64,000 bases of DNA from Methylobacterium sp. J-076 (GTDB lineage: Bacteria; Pseudomonadota; Alphaproteobacteria; Rhizobiales; Beijerinckiaceae), in NCBI RefSeq assembly GCF_022829405.1, contig NZ_JAKSXW010000115.1, positions 95,836-159,835 of the forward strand, written 5' to 3'. Positions 1-8,441 of the stretch are shown here, piece after piece. A model generated the notes under the pieces. That model had not been told where the DNA came from, made no database searches, and saw only the letters and a program-made list of their open reading frames with translations. How positions within the stretch are numbered: position 1 is the stretch's first letter; each line of letters starts with the position of its first letter. The position numbers and the translations under genes are program-made.

Positions 1-1
1 C

Positions 2-631
2 CCGGCGGCGATCTACTCGGCGACGCACCGGCACACGATCGGGGACGCGGTGGTCACCGTGCTCGGCTATGTCGGGCTCGCCGTGCCGGGCTTCCTGCTG
101 GCGCTGATCATGCTGTTCTACGCCAACCGCTGGTTCGGCCTCTCCATCGGCGGGCTCTACGATGCCTCCCTCACCAACCGGCCCTGGGACGGGGAGAAGC
201 TCCGCTCGCTCGCCGCCCACCTCGTGGTCCCGACCCTGGTGATCGGGTTGGGGGGCACGGCGGCGATGATCCGCCGGATGCGGGCCAACCTCCTGGACGA
301 ACTCGCCAAACCCTACACGGTCACCGCCCGCGCCAAGGGGCTCCCGCCGACCCGGGCGCTGCTGAAATATCCGTTCCGCATGTCGCTGAACCCGTTCGTG
401 GCCGATATCGGCAACCTGCTGCCGCACCTCGTCTCGGGCTCGGTGCTGGTCTCGCTGGTGCTGAGCCTGCCGACCGTGGGGCCGCTGCTGCTCGAATCCC
501 TGCGCAACCAGGACCAGTTCATGGCGGGCTTCATCCTGATGTTCGTCGCCGCCCTGACCCTCGTCGGCATGCTGATCTCCGACCTCACCCTCGTCTGGCT
601 CGACCCGCGCATCCGCATGGGCCAGCGATGA
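2..631 (+). CDS. ABC transporter permease, DppB/OppB type (partial, 5' end outside window)
   Basis: This is the inner-membrane permease of a peptide/nickel-type ABC importer, and its N-terminus lies upstream of the window. The frame is open from base 2. The visible part has several hydrophobic segments and the conserved cytoplasmic EAA-type loop ('YTVTARAKGLPP'), where the permease contacts its ATPase. The stop overlaps the start of the next permease gene as ATGA, so the two are translationally coupled and form the usual heterodimer. Substrate cannot be told from the sequence; oligopeptide or a peptide-like compound is the family expectation. The solute-binding protein and ATPases are not in view and probably lie upstream. 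Confidence 0.88.
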   Translation, partial: PAAIYSATHRHTIGDAVVTVLGYVGLAVPGFLLALIMLFYANRWFGLSIGGLYDASLTNRPWDGEKLRSLAAHLVVPTLVIGLGGTAAMIRRMRANLLDELAKPYTVTARAKGLPPTRALLKYPFRMSLNPFVADIGNLLPHLVSGSVLVSLVLSLPTVGPLLLESLRNQDQFMAGFILMFVAALTLVGMLISDLTLVWLDPRIRMGQR

Positions 632-1773
632 GCGGCCTGACCGAGAGCCGGCACTTCGTCGATCCGGCGCCCTTCGCCCCCGACGAGCGGGGCGATACCC
701 CGGCCGGCTCGGCCTCCGCGTGGCGTCTGATCGCCCGGAAGTTCCTGCGCCACCGGCTCGCCGTCGCCTTCGCGCTGGTCCTGCTCTTCCTCTACGCCCT
801 GATCCCGTTCGTGGAGATGATCGCCCCCTACGGGCAGGCCCGGCGGGACGGCGACTTCCTCTACGCACCGCCGCAGGGCGTCCACATGATCCATGAGGGG
901 CGCTTCATCGGCCCCTTCGTCTACCCGTACCGGTCGCACCTCGACCTCGACACGTTCCGCCGGGACTACCGCACCGACACGGGCCGGCCCCAGCCCCTGC
1001 GCTTCCTCTGCCGGAGCGACGGCTACGACTGGCTCGGGCTGGTCCATACCGACCTTCACCTCGTCTGCCCGCCGGAGGGGGGCACCCTGTTCCTCCTCGG
1101 CACCGACCGGCTCGGGCGGGACCAGTTCTCGCGGATCGTCTACGGCACCCGGGTGTCGCTCACGATCGGCCTCGTGGGGGTGGCGATCTCCTTCACCCTC
1201 GGGCTGCTGTTCGGCGGCATCGCCGGGTATTTCGGCGGCGTGACCGACGCCGCCGTCCAGCGCCTCATCGAGATCGTCCGGTCGATCCCGGAACTGCCCC
1301 TGTGGCTCGCCCTGTCGGCGGCCCTTCCGGCGAACTGGAGCCCGCTCCTCGTGTTCTTCGGGATCACGGTGATCCTCGGCCTGCTCGACTGGCCCGGCCT
1401 CGCCCGGGCGGTGCGCGGCAAGCTCCTCGCCCTGCGGGAGGAGGATTTCGTGCAGGCGGCGGAGCTGATGGGCGCTTCCCCGGCGCGGCTCATCGGCCGG
1501 CACCTGATCCCCAATTTCATGAGCCACCTGATCGCCTCGGCGACCCTGTCGATCCCGACGATGATCCTGGGCGAGACGGCCCTGTCCTTCCTCGGCCTCG
1601 GCCTGCGCCCCCCGGTGACGAGTTGGGGCGTGCTCCTGAACCAGGCGCAGAACCTCGCCGCGGTGCAGCTCTACCCGTGGTTGCTCCTGCCGGTGGTGCC
1701 GGTGCTGGTGACGGTGCTGGCCTTCAACTTCGTCGGCGACGGGCTGCGCGACGCGGCCGACCCTTACAATTAG
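628..1773 (+). CDS. ABC transporter permease, DppC/YejE type
   Basis: This is the second permease of the peptide-type ABC importer. An N-terminal membrane segment (about residues 45-65) is followed by a large non-membrane insert (about 70-155), then the conserved 'LLGTDRLGRDQFSR' motif and the C-terminal transmembrane domain with the EAA loop ('EEDFVQAAELMGASP'). At 381 residues it is longer than a typical DppC (about 300). The long insert before the GTD motif resembles the YejE/microcin-C type of permease, so an unusual peptide substrate is possible. The ATG overlaps the upstream stop by 4 nt. It is followed by a 29-bp inverted repeat and a convergent kinase gene. Confidence 0.88.
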   Translation: MSGLTESRHFVDPAPFAPDERGDTPAGSASAWRLIARKFLRHRLAVAFALVLLFLYALIPFVEMIAPYGQARRDGDFLYAPPQGVHMIHEGRFIGPFVYPYRSHLDLDTFRRDYRTDTGRPQPLRFLCRSDGYDWLGLVHTDLHLVCPPEGGTLFLLGTDRLGRDQFSRIVYGTRVSLTIGLVGVAISFTLGLLFGGIAGYFGGVTDAAVQRLIEIVRSIPELPLWLALSAALPANWSPLLVFFGITVILGLLDWPGLARAVRGKLLALREEDFVQAAELMGASPARLIGRHLIPNFMSHLIASATLSIPTMILGETALSFLGLGLRPPVTSWGVLLNQAQNLAAVQLYPWLLLPVVPVLVTVLAFNFVGDGLRDAADPYN

Positions 1774-1780
1774 GGTTTCA

Positions 1781-1883
1781 GCGAATAGGGAGTAGCGAAT
1801 AGCGAATAGTGAGGCGTGGCAGATGGGCGAGCGAGATTTCGCAAATCCTTCCCCCTATTCGCTATTCGCTACTCCCTATTCGC
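1781..1883. repeat. Perfect 29-bp inverted repeat between convergent genes
   Basis: Bases 1781-1809 and 1855-1883 are exact reverse complements over 29 nt, separated by a 45-nt spacer. Each arm is itself built from reiterated 'agcgaatag' blocks. It sits exactly between the stops of the permease gene (+) and the kinase gene (-), so it could form a long hairpin in either transcript and act as a bidirectional terminator. It could also be a copy of a dispersed repeat. No T-tract typical of a Rho-independent terminator follows either arm. Confidence 0.85.
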
Positions 1884-1887
1884 TTCC

Positions 1888-4104
1888 TCACCCCGCCAGC
1901 GGCAGGGGCGCGATCCGGGTCGGCGCCGCCACGTTCTTGCGCTCCGGCTGGCCGGGCGGGGGAACCGGTGCCGTGATCGTGCAGACGACGCCCGCCGGCT
2001 CGTAGGAAAGGGTCACCTCCCCCGCCAGCTCCCGGGCGAGGCTGCGCTCGATCAGGCGCGAGCCGAAGCCGGTGCGCGTCGGCTTCTTCACCGGCGGGCC
2101 GCCGCTCTCGCGCCAGCACAGCGTGAGCTGCGTCTCCTCCCCGCGGCGCACGGCCCATTCGATGGAGACCCGCCCGGCCTCGTTGGAGAGGGCGCCGTAC
2201 TTCACCGCGTTGGTCCCGAGTTCGTGCAGCGCCATGGCGATGGAGAGGGCGAGGCGGGGCGGCAGCCGGAATGCCGGCCCGGTGACTGTGAAGCGCGACG
2301 GCACGTCGTCGGCCGTGTCGAGGGGGCGGATCGCGTCCGCGACCACGGCCGACAGCTCGGCCCCGTCCCAGCTCTCCTTGGTGAGCACGTCGTGGACCCG
2401 CGCGAGCGCCAGAAGCCGCGCCTCGAAGGCGGCGCGGGCGGCCTCCGCCTCCGGCCCGTCGAGGCCGCGCAGGGACTGGGCGGCGATGGACTGCACCGTC
2501 GCCAGGGTGTTCTTCACCCGGTGGTTCAGCTCGTGGATCAGCAGGAGCAGATGCTCCTCCGCGAGCTTGGCGTCGGTGATGTCGACGTTGCAGCCGGTGT
2601 AGCCGAGGAAGCGCTGGCCGTCGTCCAGGCGCGGCACGCCCTCGCAGCGGAGCCACCGCACCGCCCCCGTCCGGTCGATGATGCGGGTCTCGGTGCGGAA
2701 CGGCCCCCGGGCCGCGAAGGCATCCTCGAAGATCCCGCGGAACCCGTCCAGGTCGTCCGGGTGGATGATCCGCTCCCAGCCCGCATCGGCGAGGGCGGCG
2801 GCGGGCATGCCGAACAGATGGTCGAAATGCAGGTTGGCGAAGCTCACCGCGCCGGTCTCGTCGGTCATCCAGATCAGGGCCGGGGCCGAATCCGCCATGT
2901 GGCGGAACCGGGCCTCGCTCTCCTTCAGGGCCGAGAGGCCGAGGCGCGTCTCCTCCAGGGCGCGGTCGCGCTCCTCCTCGCGGGTGCGGATCCGCAGGGA
3001 CGCGTCCGAGAGGACGGTCGCGAGCCGCTGGATCTCGTGGACGGGCGAGGCCACCCGGGGGATCGCCTCGCCCCGCGCCAGCGCCGGCCCGGAGGCGGCC
3101 AGCTGCCGCAGGGGGCGGGTCACGCGGGACCACAGGCTCACTGCCAGCACCGACGAGGTGGCGAGCACGAGCAGGCCGAACCCGGCGAAGGCCCAGATCC
3201 ACCGGCGCACCCGGGCATCGACGAGGGTCTGCGGGATGCTGGTGGCGACGGTCCACCCGGTGAGGCGCGAGCGCGTCTCGACCACCGCGACGGGCCGGCG
3301 CTGCCGGTCCAACCCCTCCCAGACGCCGGGCGTCCCGGTCTGGCTCTGGCGCAGCGTCGCGAGGCGCGGGCGGCCGACCACCGTCGCGGGGTCCGGCAGC
3401 CGCGCCAGGACGAGGCCGTTGCGGTCGGAGATGCCGGTGGTCCAGCCCTGCACGACCTCCCGCGCCAGGATGCCCTGCAGCCGCGACAGGGGCACCGTGA
3501 AGCTGAGGATGTAGGCGACCTCGCCATCGACCACCACCGGCACGCCCACGGCGTAGCTGGCATCGTCCGAACTCATCGCCGGGACGTAGCCGCTGACCAG
3601 GGCCCGGACCTGCCCCTTGCCCAGCTCCGCATCGATCGGCAGCGGCGCCACCGGCAGGGGCGCCCCGCGCGGCACGCCCGTGTTGACCAGTTCCTGCCCG
3701 TTGGGCCGGCGCAGGAGCACGTCGAGGTCGAGGGAGCTGCGCACGAGGCGCGCCTGCGAGTCGAAGGCCGAGAAGTCGCCGTCGCGCAGGCGGGGCGAGG
3801 TCGCCAGCGTCTGGAGGACGGAGACGAGGCCGGCCACGTCCCGGTCGAGGGACAGGCTGATGCCGCGCACGTTCTCCCGGGCGTCCTGCTCGAACCGCGC
3901 CCGCTCGGCGGAGGCGTAGCGCATCAGCAGGATCGCGGTGAACAGCAGGCCGGGGCCGATCAGCGCCACCACCAGCGCCACCAGATAGACCTGCGTGGAG
4001 AACCCGTTGCGGCCGAACCGGCGGAGGCGGCGGGAGAACCACGAACGCCGCGGGGGCGGCCCCGCCAGGAGCGGGCCGTGCTCTCGGTCGTCTCGCAAGC
4101 TCAC
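1888..4104 (-). CDS. HWE-family sensor histidine kinase with extracellular sensor and PAS domain
   Basis: This is a membrane sensor kinase of 738 residues. TM1 is at about 37-63, followed by a periplasmic sensor region (Cache-like by length and position), TM2 at about 305-330, a HAMP-like linker, a PAS domain at about 390-505 and the kinase core. The phospho-acceptor block 'HELNHRVKNTLATVQSIA' places His524, and the ATPase domain shows 'ALHELGTNAVKYGAL' and a W-x-E signature ('LCWRESGG', near 664). These define the HWE/HisKA_2 class common in alphaproteobacteria, often tied to light or general stress signalling. The start is a GTG. No response regulator is adjacent, so it is an orphan kinase; its partner and signal are unknown. 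Confidence 0.9.
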   Translation of the reverse strand: MSLRDDREHGPLLAGPPPRRSWFSRRLRRFGRNGFSTQVYLVALVVALIGPGLLFTAILLMRYASAERARFEQDARENVRGISLSLDRDVAGLVSVLQTLATSPRLRDGDFSAFDSQARLVRSSLDLDVLLRRPNGQELVNTGVPRGAPLPVAPLPIDAELGKGQVRALVSGYVPAMSSDDASYAVGVPVVVDGEVAYILSFTVPLSRLQGILAREVVQGWTTGISDRNGLVLARLPDPATVVGRPRLATLRQSQTGTPGVWEGLDRQRRPVAVVETRSRLTGWTVATSIPQTLVDARVRRWIWAFAGFGLLVLATSSVLAVSLWSRVTRPLRQLAASGPALARGEAIPRVASPVHEIQRLATVLSDASLRIRTREEERDRALEETRLGLSALKESEARFRHMADSAPALIWMTDETGAVSFANLHFDHLFGMPAAALADAGWERIIHPDDLDGFRGIFEDAFAARGPFRTETRIIDRTGAVRWLRCEGVPRLDDGQRFLGYTGCNVDITDAKLAEEHLLLLIHELNHRVKNTLATVQSIAAQSLRGLDGPEAEAARAAFEARLLALARVHDVLTKESWDGAELSAVVADAIRPLDTADDVPSRFTVTGPAFRLPPRLALSIAMALHELGTNAVKYGALSNEAGRVSIEWAVRRGEETQLTLCWRESGGPPVKKPTRTGFGSRLIERSLARELAGEVTLSYEPAGVVCTITAPVPPPGQPERKNVAAPTRIAPLPLAG

Positions 4105-4165
4105 CGGCAGGTCGCTCCGGGGGAATTCCAGCGGCCACGGCGCATGTGCGCGTTCGGGACCATCG

Positions 4166-4495
4166 TCACCTGTCGATATGGCCGAGATCGCGGCCGGGAT
4201 CGAGCCTGTCGCGAACCCGCTGCTTCAGGGCCTTCACGTCGGGGAAGCCGCCGTCGCGGACCCTTTCCCACAGGAGAGCGTCCCCGGCCTCGATCCGGAA
4301 GGCGCCGCCCGTCGCCGGGATGAGCGCCACCTCGGCGAGGTCGTCCTTGAAGGTCGAAAGGAGTTCCTGCGCCATCCAGGCGGCCCGAAGGAGCCAGTTG
4401 CACTGGACGCAATAGGTGATCGCCACCCGGAGCCGCTCAGACGCGACCTCCGCGGCGGCCTCCCCCGGAACCGGACCCGCTTTCGCCTCTCCCAT
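4166..4495 (-). CDS. SelT/SelW/SelH-type thioredoxin-like protein (Cys version)
   Basis: This small Rdx-family protein has about 109 residues and the thioredoxin-like CxxC at Cys29-Cys32 ('YCVQCNWLLRAAW'), followed by the family's 'AQELLSTF' helix and 'GGAFRIEAGD' strand-turn. In eukaryotic and some bacterial homologues the second motif Cys can be selenocysteine; here both positions are plain Cys codons. A redox role is the family expectation and the partner is unknown. I placed the start at the ATG at 4495 because the longer reading needs an upstream TTG and adds residues atypical for the family. It lies just upstream of the kinase gene on the same strand, with a 61-bp gap. Confidence 0.8.
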   Translation of the reverse strand: MGEAKAGPVPGEAAAEVASERLRVAITYCVQCNWLLRAAWMAQELLSTFKDDLAEVALIPATGGAFRIEAGDALLWERVRDGGFPDVKALKQRVRDRLDPGRDLGHIDR

Positions 4496-4559
4496 GGCCG
4501 CACAGCGCACCCGTGGGCGAGGAAAGTCAACCGCGGCCCGCAATCCGTCACGGGGCGGG

Positions 4560-4588
4560 TTGACGGCGCGGGGGCGACGGCCCTAGAA
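4560..4588 (+). promoter_or_regulatory. Candidate housekeeping promoter of tRNA-Val
   Basis: TTGACG at 4560-4565, a 17-nt spacer and CTAGAA at 4583-4588 resemble the alphaproteobacterial sigma-70 consensus (TTGAC, then a CTA-rich -10). The predicted start lies about 65 bp before the mature tRNA. This is inferred from sequence alone. Confidence 0.5.
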
Positions 4589-4662
4589 GCCCCACATCCG
4601 GTCGCGGGGCGGTGCATTGCCTGCCCCCGCGCAGCGCTTGCGTGCCGCGCAGGCTGCGGAAC

Positions 4663-4737
4663 GGACGGTTAGCACAGCGGTAGTGCGTTCCCTTCACACG
4701 GGAAAGGTCGCAGGTTCGATCCCTGCACCGTCCACCA
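4663..4737 (+). tRNA. tRNA-Val (anticodon CAC)
   Basis: A full cloverleaf can be drawn: 7-bp acceptor stem ggacggt/accgtcc, D stem gcac/gtgc, anticodon stem ttccc/gggaa around loop ttcacac (anticodon CAC, read at 4695-4697), a 5-nt variable loop, T stem gcagg/cctgc with loop ttcgatc, discriminator A and an encoded CCA. It decodes GTG valine codons, which are frequent in this GC-rich genome. Confidence 0.96.
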
Positions 4738-4876
4738 TCTCCCTCCCCGCCGGAAACACCCCCAACCTACGGTTTGCCGTGCCGAAGGCCCGTGCTAAGG
4801 GCGCTTCGACAGCACACGCTCAAGATCGATCCGGGCTTAACCGGGCGGCTTGGCAGGCCAGGGGCGGATTACGACC

Positions 4877-6409
4877 ATGAAGGACATCCTCGACAAGCTC
4901 GCCGAGCGCCGGGACCAGGCGCGCCTCGGCGGTGGCGAGAAGCGTGTCGAGGCCCAGCACAAGCGCGGCAAGCTCACGGCGCGGGAGCGCATCGAACTCC
5001 TCCTCGACCACGGGTCGTTCGAGGAGTTCGACATGTTCGTGCAGCACCGCTCCACCGATTTCGGCATGGAGAACCAGAAGATCCCCGGCGACGGCGTCGT
5101 CACCGGCTGGGGCACCATCAACGGCCGGACGGTCTTCCTCTTCTCCAAGGACTTCACGGTGTTCGGCGGCTCGCTCTCCGAGACGCACGCCGCCAAGATC
5201 GTGAAGGTGCAGGACATGGCGCTGAAGATGCGCGCCCCGATCATCGGCATCTTCGATGCCGGCGGCGCGCGCATCCAGGAGGGCGTGGCGGCGCTCGGCG
5301 GCTACGGCGAGGTGTTCCGCCGCAACGTCATGGCCTCGGGCGTGATCCCGCAGATCTCGGTGATCATGGGCCCCTGCGCGGGCGGCGACGTCTACTCGCC
5401 GGCCATGACCGACTTCATCTTCATGGTCCGCGACACGAGCTACATGTTCGTGACAGGCCCCGACGTGGTGAAGACCGTCACCAACGAGGTCGTCACCGCC
5501 GAGGAACTCGGCGGCGCCAAGGTCCACACCTCGAAATCCTCCATCGCGGACGGCGCGTTCGAGAACGATGTGGAGGCGATCCTCCAGATCCGTCGCCTGC
5601 TCGATTTCCTGCCCTCGAACAACATCGAGGGCGTGCCGGAGATCGAGAGCTTCGACGACGTGGACCGCCTGGACATGTCGCTCGACACGCTGATCCCCGA
5701 CAACCCGAACAAGCCCTACGACATGGGCGAGCTGATCCGCCGGGTGGTGGACGAGGGCGATTTCTTCGAAATCCAGGCCGCCTACGCCCGCAACATCATG
5801 ACGGGGTTCGGGCGGATCGAGGGGCGCACCGTGGGCTTCGTCGCCAACCAGCCGATGGTGCTGGCGGGCGTGCTCGATTCCGACGCCTCGCGGAAGGCGG
5901 CCCGCTTCGTGCGCTACTGCAACGCCTTCTCGATCCCGATCGTGACCTTCGTCGACGTGCCGGGCTTCCTGCCGGGCACGGCGCAGGAATACGGCGGCCT
6001 CATCAAGCACGGCGCCAAGCTGCTCTTCGCCTACAGCCAAGCCACCGTCCCGCTGGTGACGATCATCACCCGAAAGGCCTTCGGCGGCGCCTACGACGTC
6101 ATGGCCTCCAAGCATGTCGGGGCGGACCTCAACTATGCGTGGCCGACGGCACAGATCGCGGTGATGGGCGCCAAAGGCGCGGTGGAGATCATCTTCCGCA
6201 ACGAGCTCGGCGACCCGGACAAGATCGCCGCCCGCACCGCCGAATACGAAGGCCGCTTCCTCTCGCCGTTCGTGGCCGCCGAGCGCGGCTACATCGACGA
6301 GGTGATCATGCCCCACTCCACCCGCAAGCGGATCGCCCGGGCGCTGGGGATGCTCCGCACGAAGGAGATGGAGCAGCCCTGGAAGAAGCACGACAACATC
6401 CCGCTGTAA
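4877..6409 (+). CDS. pccB: Propionyl-CoA carboxylase beta (carboxyltransferase) subunit
   Basis: This is the carboxyltransferase subunit of the biotin-dependent acyl-CoA carboxylase that converts propionyl-CoA to methylmalonyl-CoA. It is 510 residues, the usual length. The N-terminal half carries the acyl-CoA-binding region ('[19 protein letters not shown]') and the C-terminal half the carboxybiotin side ('[15 protein letters not shown]'). In methylotrophic alphaproteobacteria this step is part of the ethylmalonyl-CoA pathway; the biotinylated alpha subunit is not in the window. I chose the ATG at 4877, preceded by a purine-rich stretch, over an in-frame start 27 nt upstream. It stands alone between the tRNA and a convergent gene only 12 bp away. 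Confidence 0.95.
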   Translation: MKDILDKLAERRDQARLGGGEKRVEAQHKRGKLTARERIELLLDHGSFEEFDMFVQHRSTDFGMENQKIPGDGVVTGWGTINGRTVFLFSKDFTVFGGSLSETHAAKIVKVQDMALKMRAPIIGIFDAGGARIQEGVAALGGYGEVFRRNVMASGVIPQISVIMGPCAGGDVYSPAMTDFIFMVRDTSYMFVTGPDVVKTVTNEVVTAEELGGAKVHTSKSSIADGAFENDVEAILQIRRLLDFLPSNNIEGVPEIESFDDVDRLDMSLDTLIPDNPNKPYDMGELIRRVVDEGDFFEIQAAYARNIMTGFGRIEGRTVGFVANQPMVLAGVLDSDASRKAARFVRYCNAFSIPIVTFVDVPGFLPGTAQEYGGLIKHGAKLLFAYSQATVPLVTIITRKAFGGAYDVMASKHVGADLNYAWPTAQIAVMGAKGAVEIIFRNELGDPDKIAARTAEYEGRFLSPFVAAERGYIDEVIMPHSTRKRIARALGMLRTKEMEQPWKKHDNIPL

Positions 6410-6421
6410 GCGGGAGGGGCG

Positions 6422-6883
6422 TCAGCTCTTGTCGCTGTGCTCGATCACCGCGCACAGCGTCAGGGGGCCCTTGTCGGGCGAGACCATCGTCGAACAGGTC
6501 ACCAGGGCACCGCCGAGGTCCACGTTGCTGTGGCGCATGCGGGACGCCGTCTCCTTGGCCTTGTGGGCGGCCTCGGTGATCGTCGTGGCATCGATGCCCG
6601 TCACGGCGTGGCCGGCCTTGCCGAAGGTCGTGAAGTACGCCTCCGGCGGGTTCGCGCCCCGGTACTGGGCGCCCACCGAGGACAACGCCGGCGCCCCACA
6701 GGCAAGACTCAGGGTCATGTCGGGGCCGGCGGTGAAGGTGGCGTAGTCGGCCCGGGTCTGGTCGGCCTTGGCCCCGGTCTCGGTCACGACTCTGGAGGCC
6801 AGGGTCTCGCATTCGTCCGCCCGGGCGGAGCCGGCCGCGAGGCAGAGGATCGGGAGGAGAAGGATCGCGCGCATGCGGTCCAT
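6422..6883 (-). CDS. Secreted hypothetical protein
   Basis: The product has 153 residues with a clear signal peptide (hydrophobic 'AILLLPILCLAAGSARA', cleavage likely after ARA near residue 22). The mature part has four cysteines (C25, C61 and two near the C-terminus), enough for two disulfides in the periplasm. I recognise no family. It is convergent with pccB and its start borders the palindromic repeat array. Confidence 0.7.
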   Translation of the reverse strand: MDRMRAILLLPILCLAAGSARADECETLASRVVTETGAKADQTRADYATFTAGPDMTLSLACGAPALSSVGAQYRGANPPEAYFTTFGKAGHAVTGIDATTITEAAHKAKETASRMRHSNVDLGGALVTCSTMVSPDKGPLTLCAVIEHSDKS

Positions 6884-6950
6884 CTAGCGCGCGCCGCGCG
6901 AAAGGGGATGGATGCGACCGCGCAGGCCCCTGCCCTCCCCGCCGCCTCCA

Positions 6951-7336
6951 CCGTCCTTGCGAGCGCAGCGAAGAAACTCAGGGCGGCGCCCCCTTCGGAA
7001 GCGGTGGCGGATCCCTGGGTTGCTTCGCTCCGCTCGCAAGGACGGCGGTGGGGATGGGAGCGGATGCGGGCGACCCACACCGTCGCCCCCACCCGCGACG
7101 TCATCGCGAGCGCAGCGAAGCAACCCAGGGCGGCGCCACCTTCGGACGCCGTGGCGGATCCCTGGATTGCTTCGCTCCGCTCGCAAGGACGGCGGTGGGA
7201 ATGGCAGCATATGCGGGCGACCCACACCGTCGCCCCTACCCGCGACGTCATTGCGAGCGGAGCGAAGCAATCCAGGGCGCGACGTGTCCGGAAAAGGCGG
7301 TGCCGACTGGATCGCCCGGCTGCGCTCGCGAGGACG
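6951..7336. repeat. Array of three REP-like palindromic elements
   Basis: This gene-free stretch (6884-7354) holds three related units. Units 1 (6951-7045) and 2 (7098-7192) are about 95 bp long, bounded by arms of the type cgtccttgcgagcg/cgctcgcaaggacg with 'agcgaagca.cc.aggg' inside, so each can fold into a long imperfect hairpin. Unit 3 (7245-7336) keeps 'cattgcgagcg...' on the left but is diverged on the right. A shared spacer ('gggcgacccacaccgtcgcc') occurs before units 2 and 3, so the units spread as unit plus spacer. Such 'attgcgagcgnagcgaagcaat' repeats are widespread in GC-rich proteobacteria. No CRISPR features are seen. Confidence 0.85.
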
Positions 7337-7354
7337 GGTTCGGTGATCGGCCCG

Positions 7355-8269
7355 TCAGGCCGAGGTGGCCTCCGGCGCGGATCGTCCCAGCTCCACCAGC
7401 ACGATCTCCGGCGGTACGCCGAACCGGACGGGGATGCGGCTGACGCCGAACCCGCCCGAGACGATGAGGTGCCGGTCGCCGATGGTGCAGTGCCCGTAGG
7501 AGAGGTCGTGCCCGGCGATGCGGCGGATGGCCGGGGAGCGGCCGAACAGGCGGATCTGGCCGCCATGGGTGTGGCCAGACAGGGTGAGCGCCACCCGCGA
7601 CGGCACCTCCGGGAAGATGTGCGGCTCGTGCGCCATCAGGATGACCGGCGCGTCGTCGGTGACCTTCGCCAGGGTCCCCGGCAGGTCATCGACCCCCTCC
7701 AGCCGGCCCTTGAACGGTTCCTGGTCGCCGAGCCCGGCGAGCCAGAACGGCTTTCCGTCCCGGGCGAGGCGGAGCACGTCGTTCTCCAGCACCGGGATGC
7801 CCCTCGCCTCGAGGAGCCGGCGCACCTGGGGCGTGCCGCCGAGGGTGGCCTGGGTGTGGTGATCGTCCCACCAATCGTGGTTGCCGAGGATCGAGTACGT
7901 CCCCAGCGGCGCGCGCAGGCCCTCGGCCAGCCGGGCGAAATCCGCGAGGGGCAGCCGGCTCCATGCCACTTCGCCGGCCGGGTAGTCCCCGAGCATCAGG
8001 ATGAGGTCGGGGCGCAGGGCGTTGGTGGCATCCACGATCTCCGCCACCCGGTCGAAGGGCATGAACGGCTCGCAGACGTGGAAATCGGCCAGCACGGCGA
8101 TGCGCAGGGCGGGGCCGTCCGCCCAACCGGGCAGCGCGGGGGCGTAGCGCGTCACGACGAGGCGGTGCAGGGGCTCGACGCCGAAGCCGTAGACGCCCGT
8201 CGCCCCCACGACGCCCGCCGCCGCCCCGAGGCCGGTGAGCACCTGACGCCGGCTCGGCAGGATCAGCAT
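7355..8269 (-). CDS. Tat-exported metallophosphoesterase (YkuE-like)
   Basis: This is a calcineurin-like phosphoesterase of 304 residues. The N-terminus has a twin-arginine signal ('PSRRQVLTGLGAAAG'), implying export of a folded, metal-loaded enzyme. All metal-site motifs are present in order: D-x-H ('LADFHVC'), GD ('LMLGDYPAG'), GNHD ('ILGNHDWWDD'), H ('LMAHEPH') and GHTH ('LSGHTHGGQIRLFG'). YkuE-type proteins act on cell-envelope phosphodiesters or phospholipid-like substrates; the substrate here is not evident. It is divergent from hemC with a 172-bp shared upstream region. Confidence 0.9.
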   Translation of the reverse strand: MLILPSRRQVLTGLGAAAGVVGATGVYGFGVEPLHRLVVTRYAPALPGWADGPALRIAVLADFHVCEPFMPFDRVAEIVDATNALRPDLILMLGDYPAGEVAWSRLPLADFARLAEGLRAPLGTYSILGNHDWWDDHHTQATLGGTPQVRRLLEARGIPVLENDVLRLARDGKPFWLAGLGDQEPFKGRLEGVDDLPGTLAKVTDDAPVILMAHEPHIFPEVPSRVALTLSGHTHGGQIRLFGRSPAIRRIAGHDLSYGHCTIGDRHLIVSGGFGVSRIPVRFGVPPEIVLVELGRSAPEATSA

Positions 8270-8441
8270 GATCGTCGGTCGTCCCGTTCCGTCGGGGCCG
8301 AAACAGGCCCCGTTCCCCGCGATATACGCAGCCTTCGGTTGACGGCGGCTGAACCGGATCCCTCAAGGTGATGGAAGCTCGGCATGGGCTTCTATAAGGT
8401 CTTCCGGGCGACCCGTCCGTGAGAAGCGACACATCCGAGAC

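Noticed and set aside
1816..4323. 835-codon plus-strand frame across the kinase gene
   Set aside because: The minus-strand kinase has complete domains in order; this frame only mirrors it.
4400..4411. Selenocysteine in the SelT/W/H-like protein
   Set aside because: Both positions of the CxxC are ordinary Cys codons and no in-frame TGA occurs.
6951..7336. CRISPR-like or MITE with target-site duplication
   Set aside because: Units are self-complementary hairpins about 95 bp long with shared spacers; no clear target duplications or cas genes.
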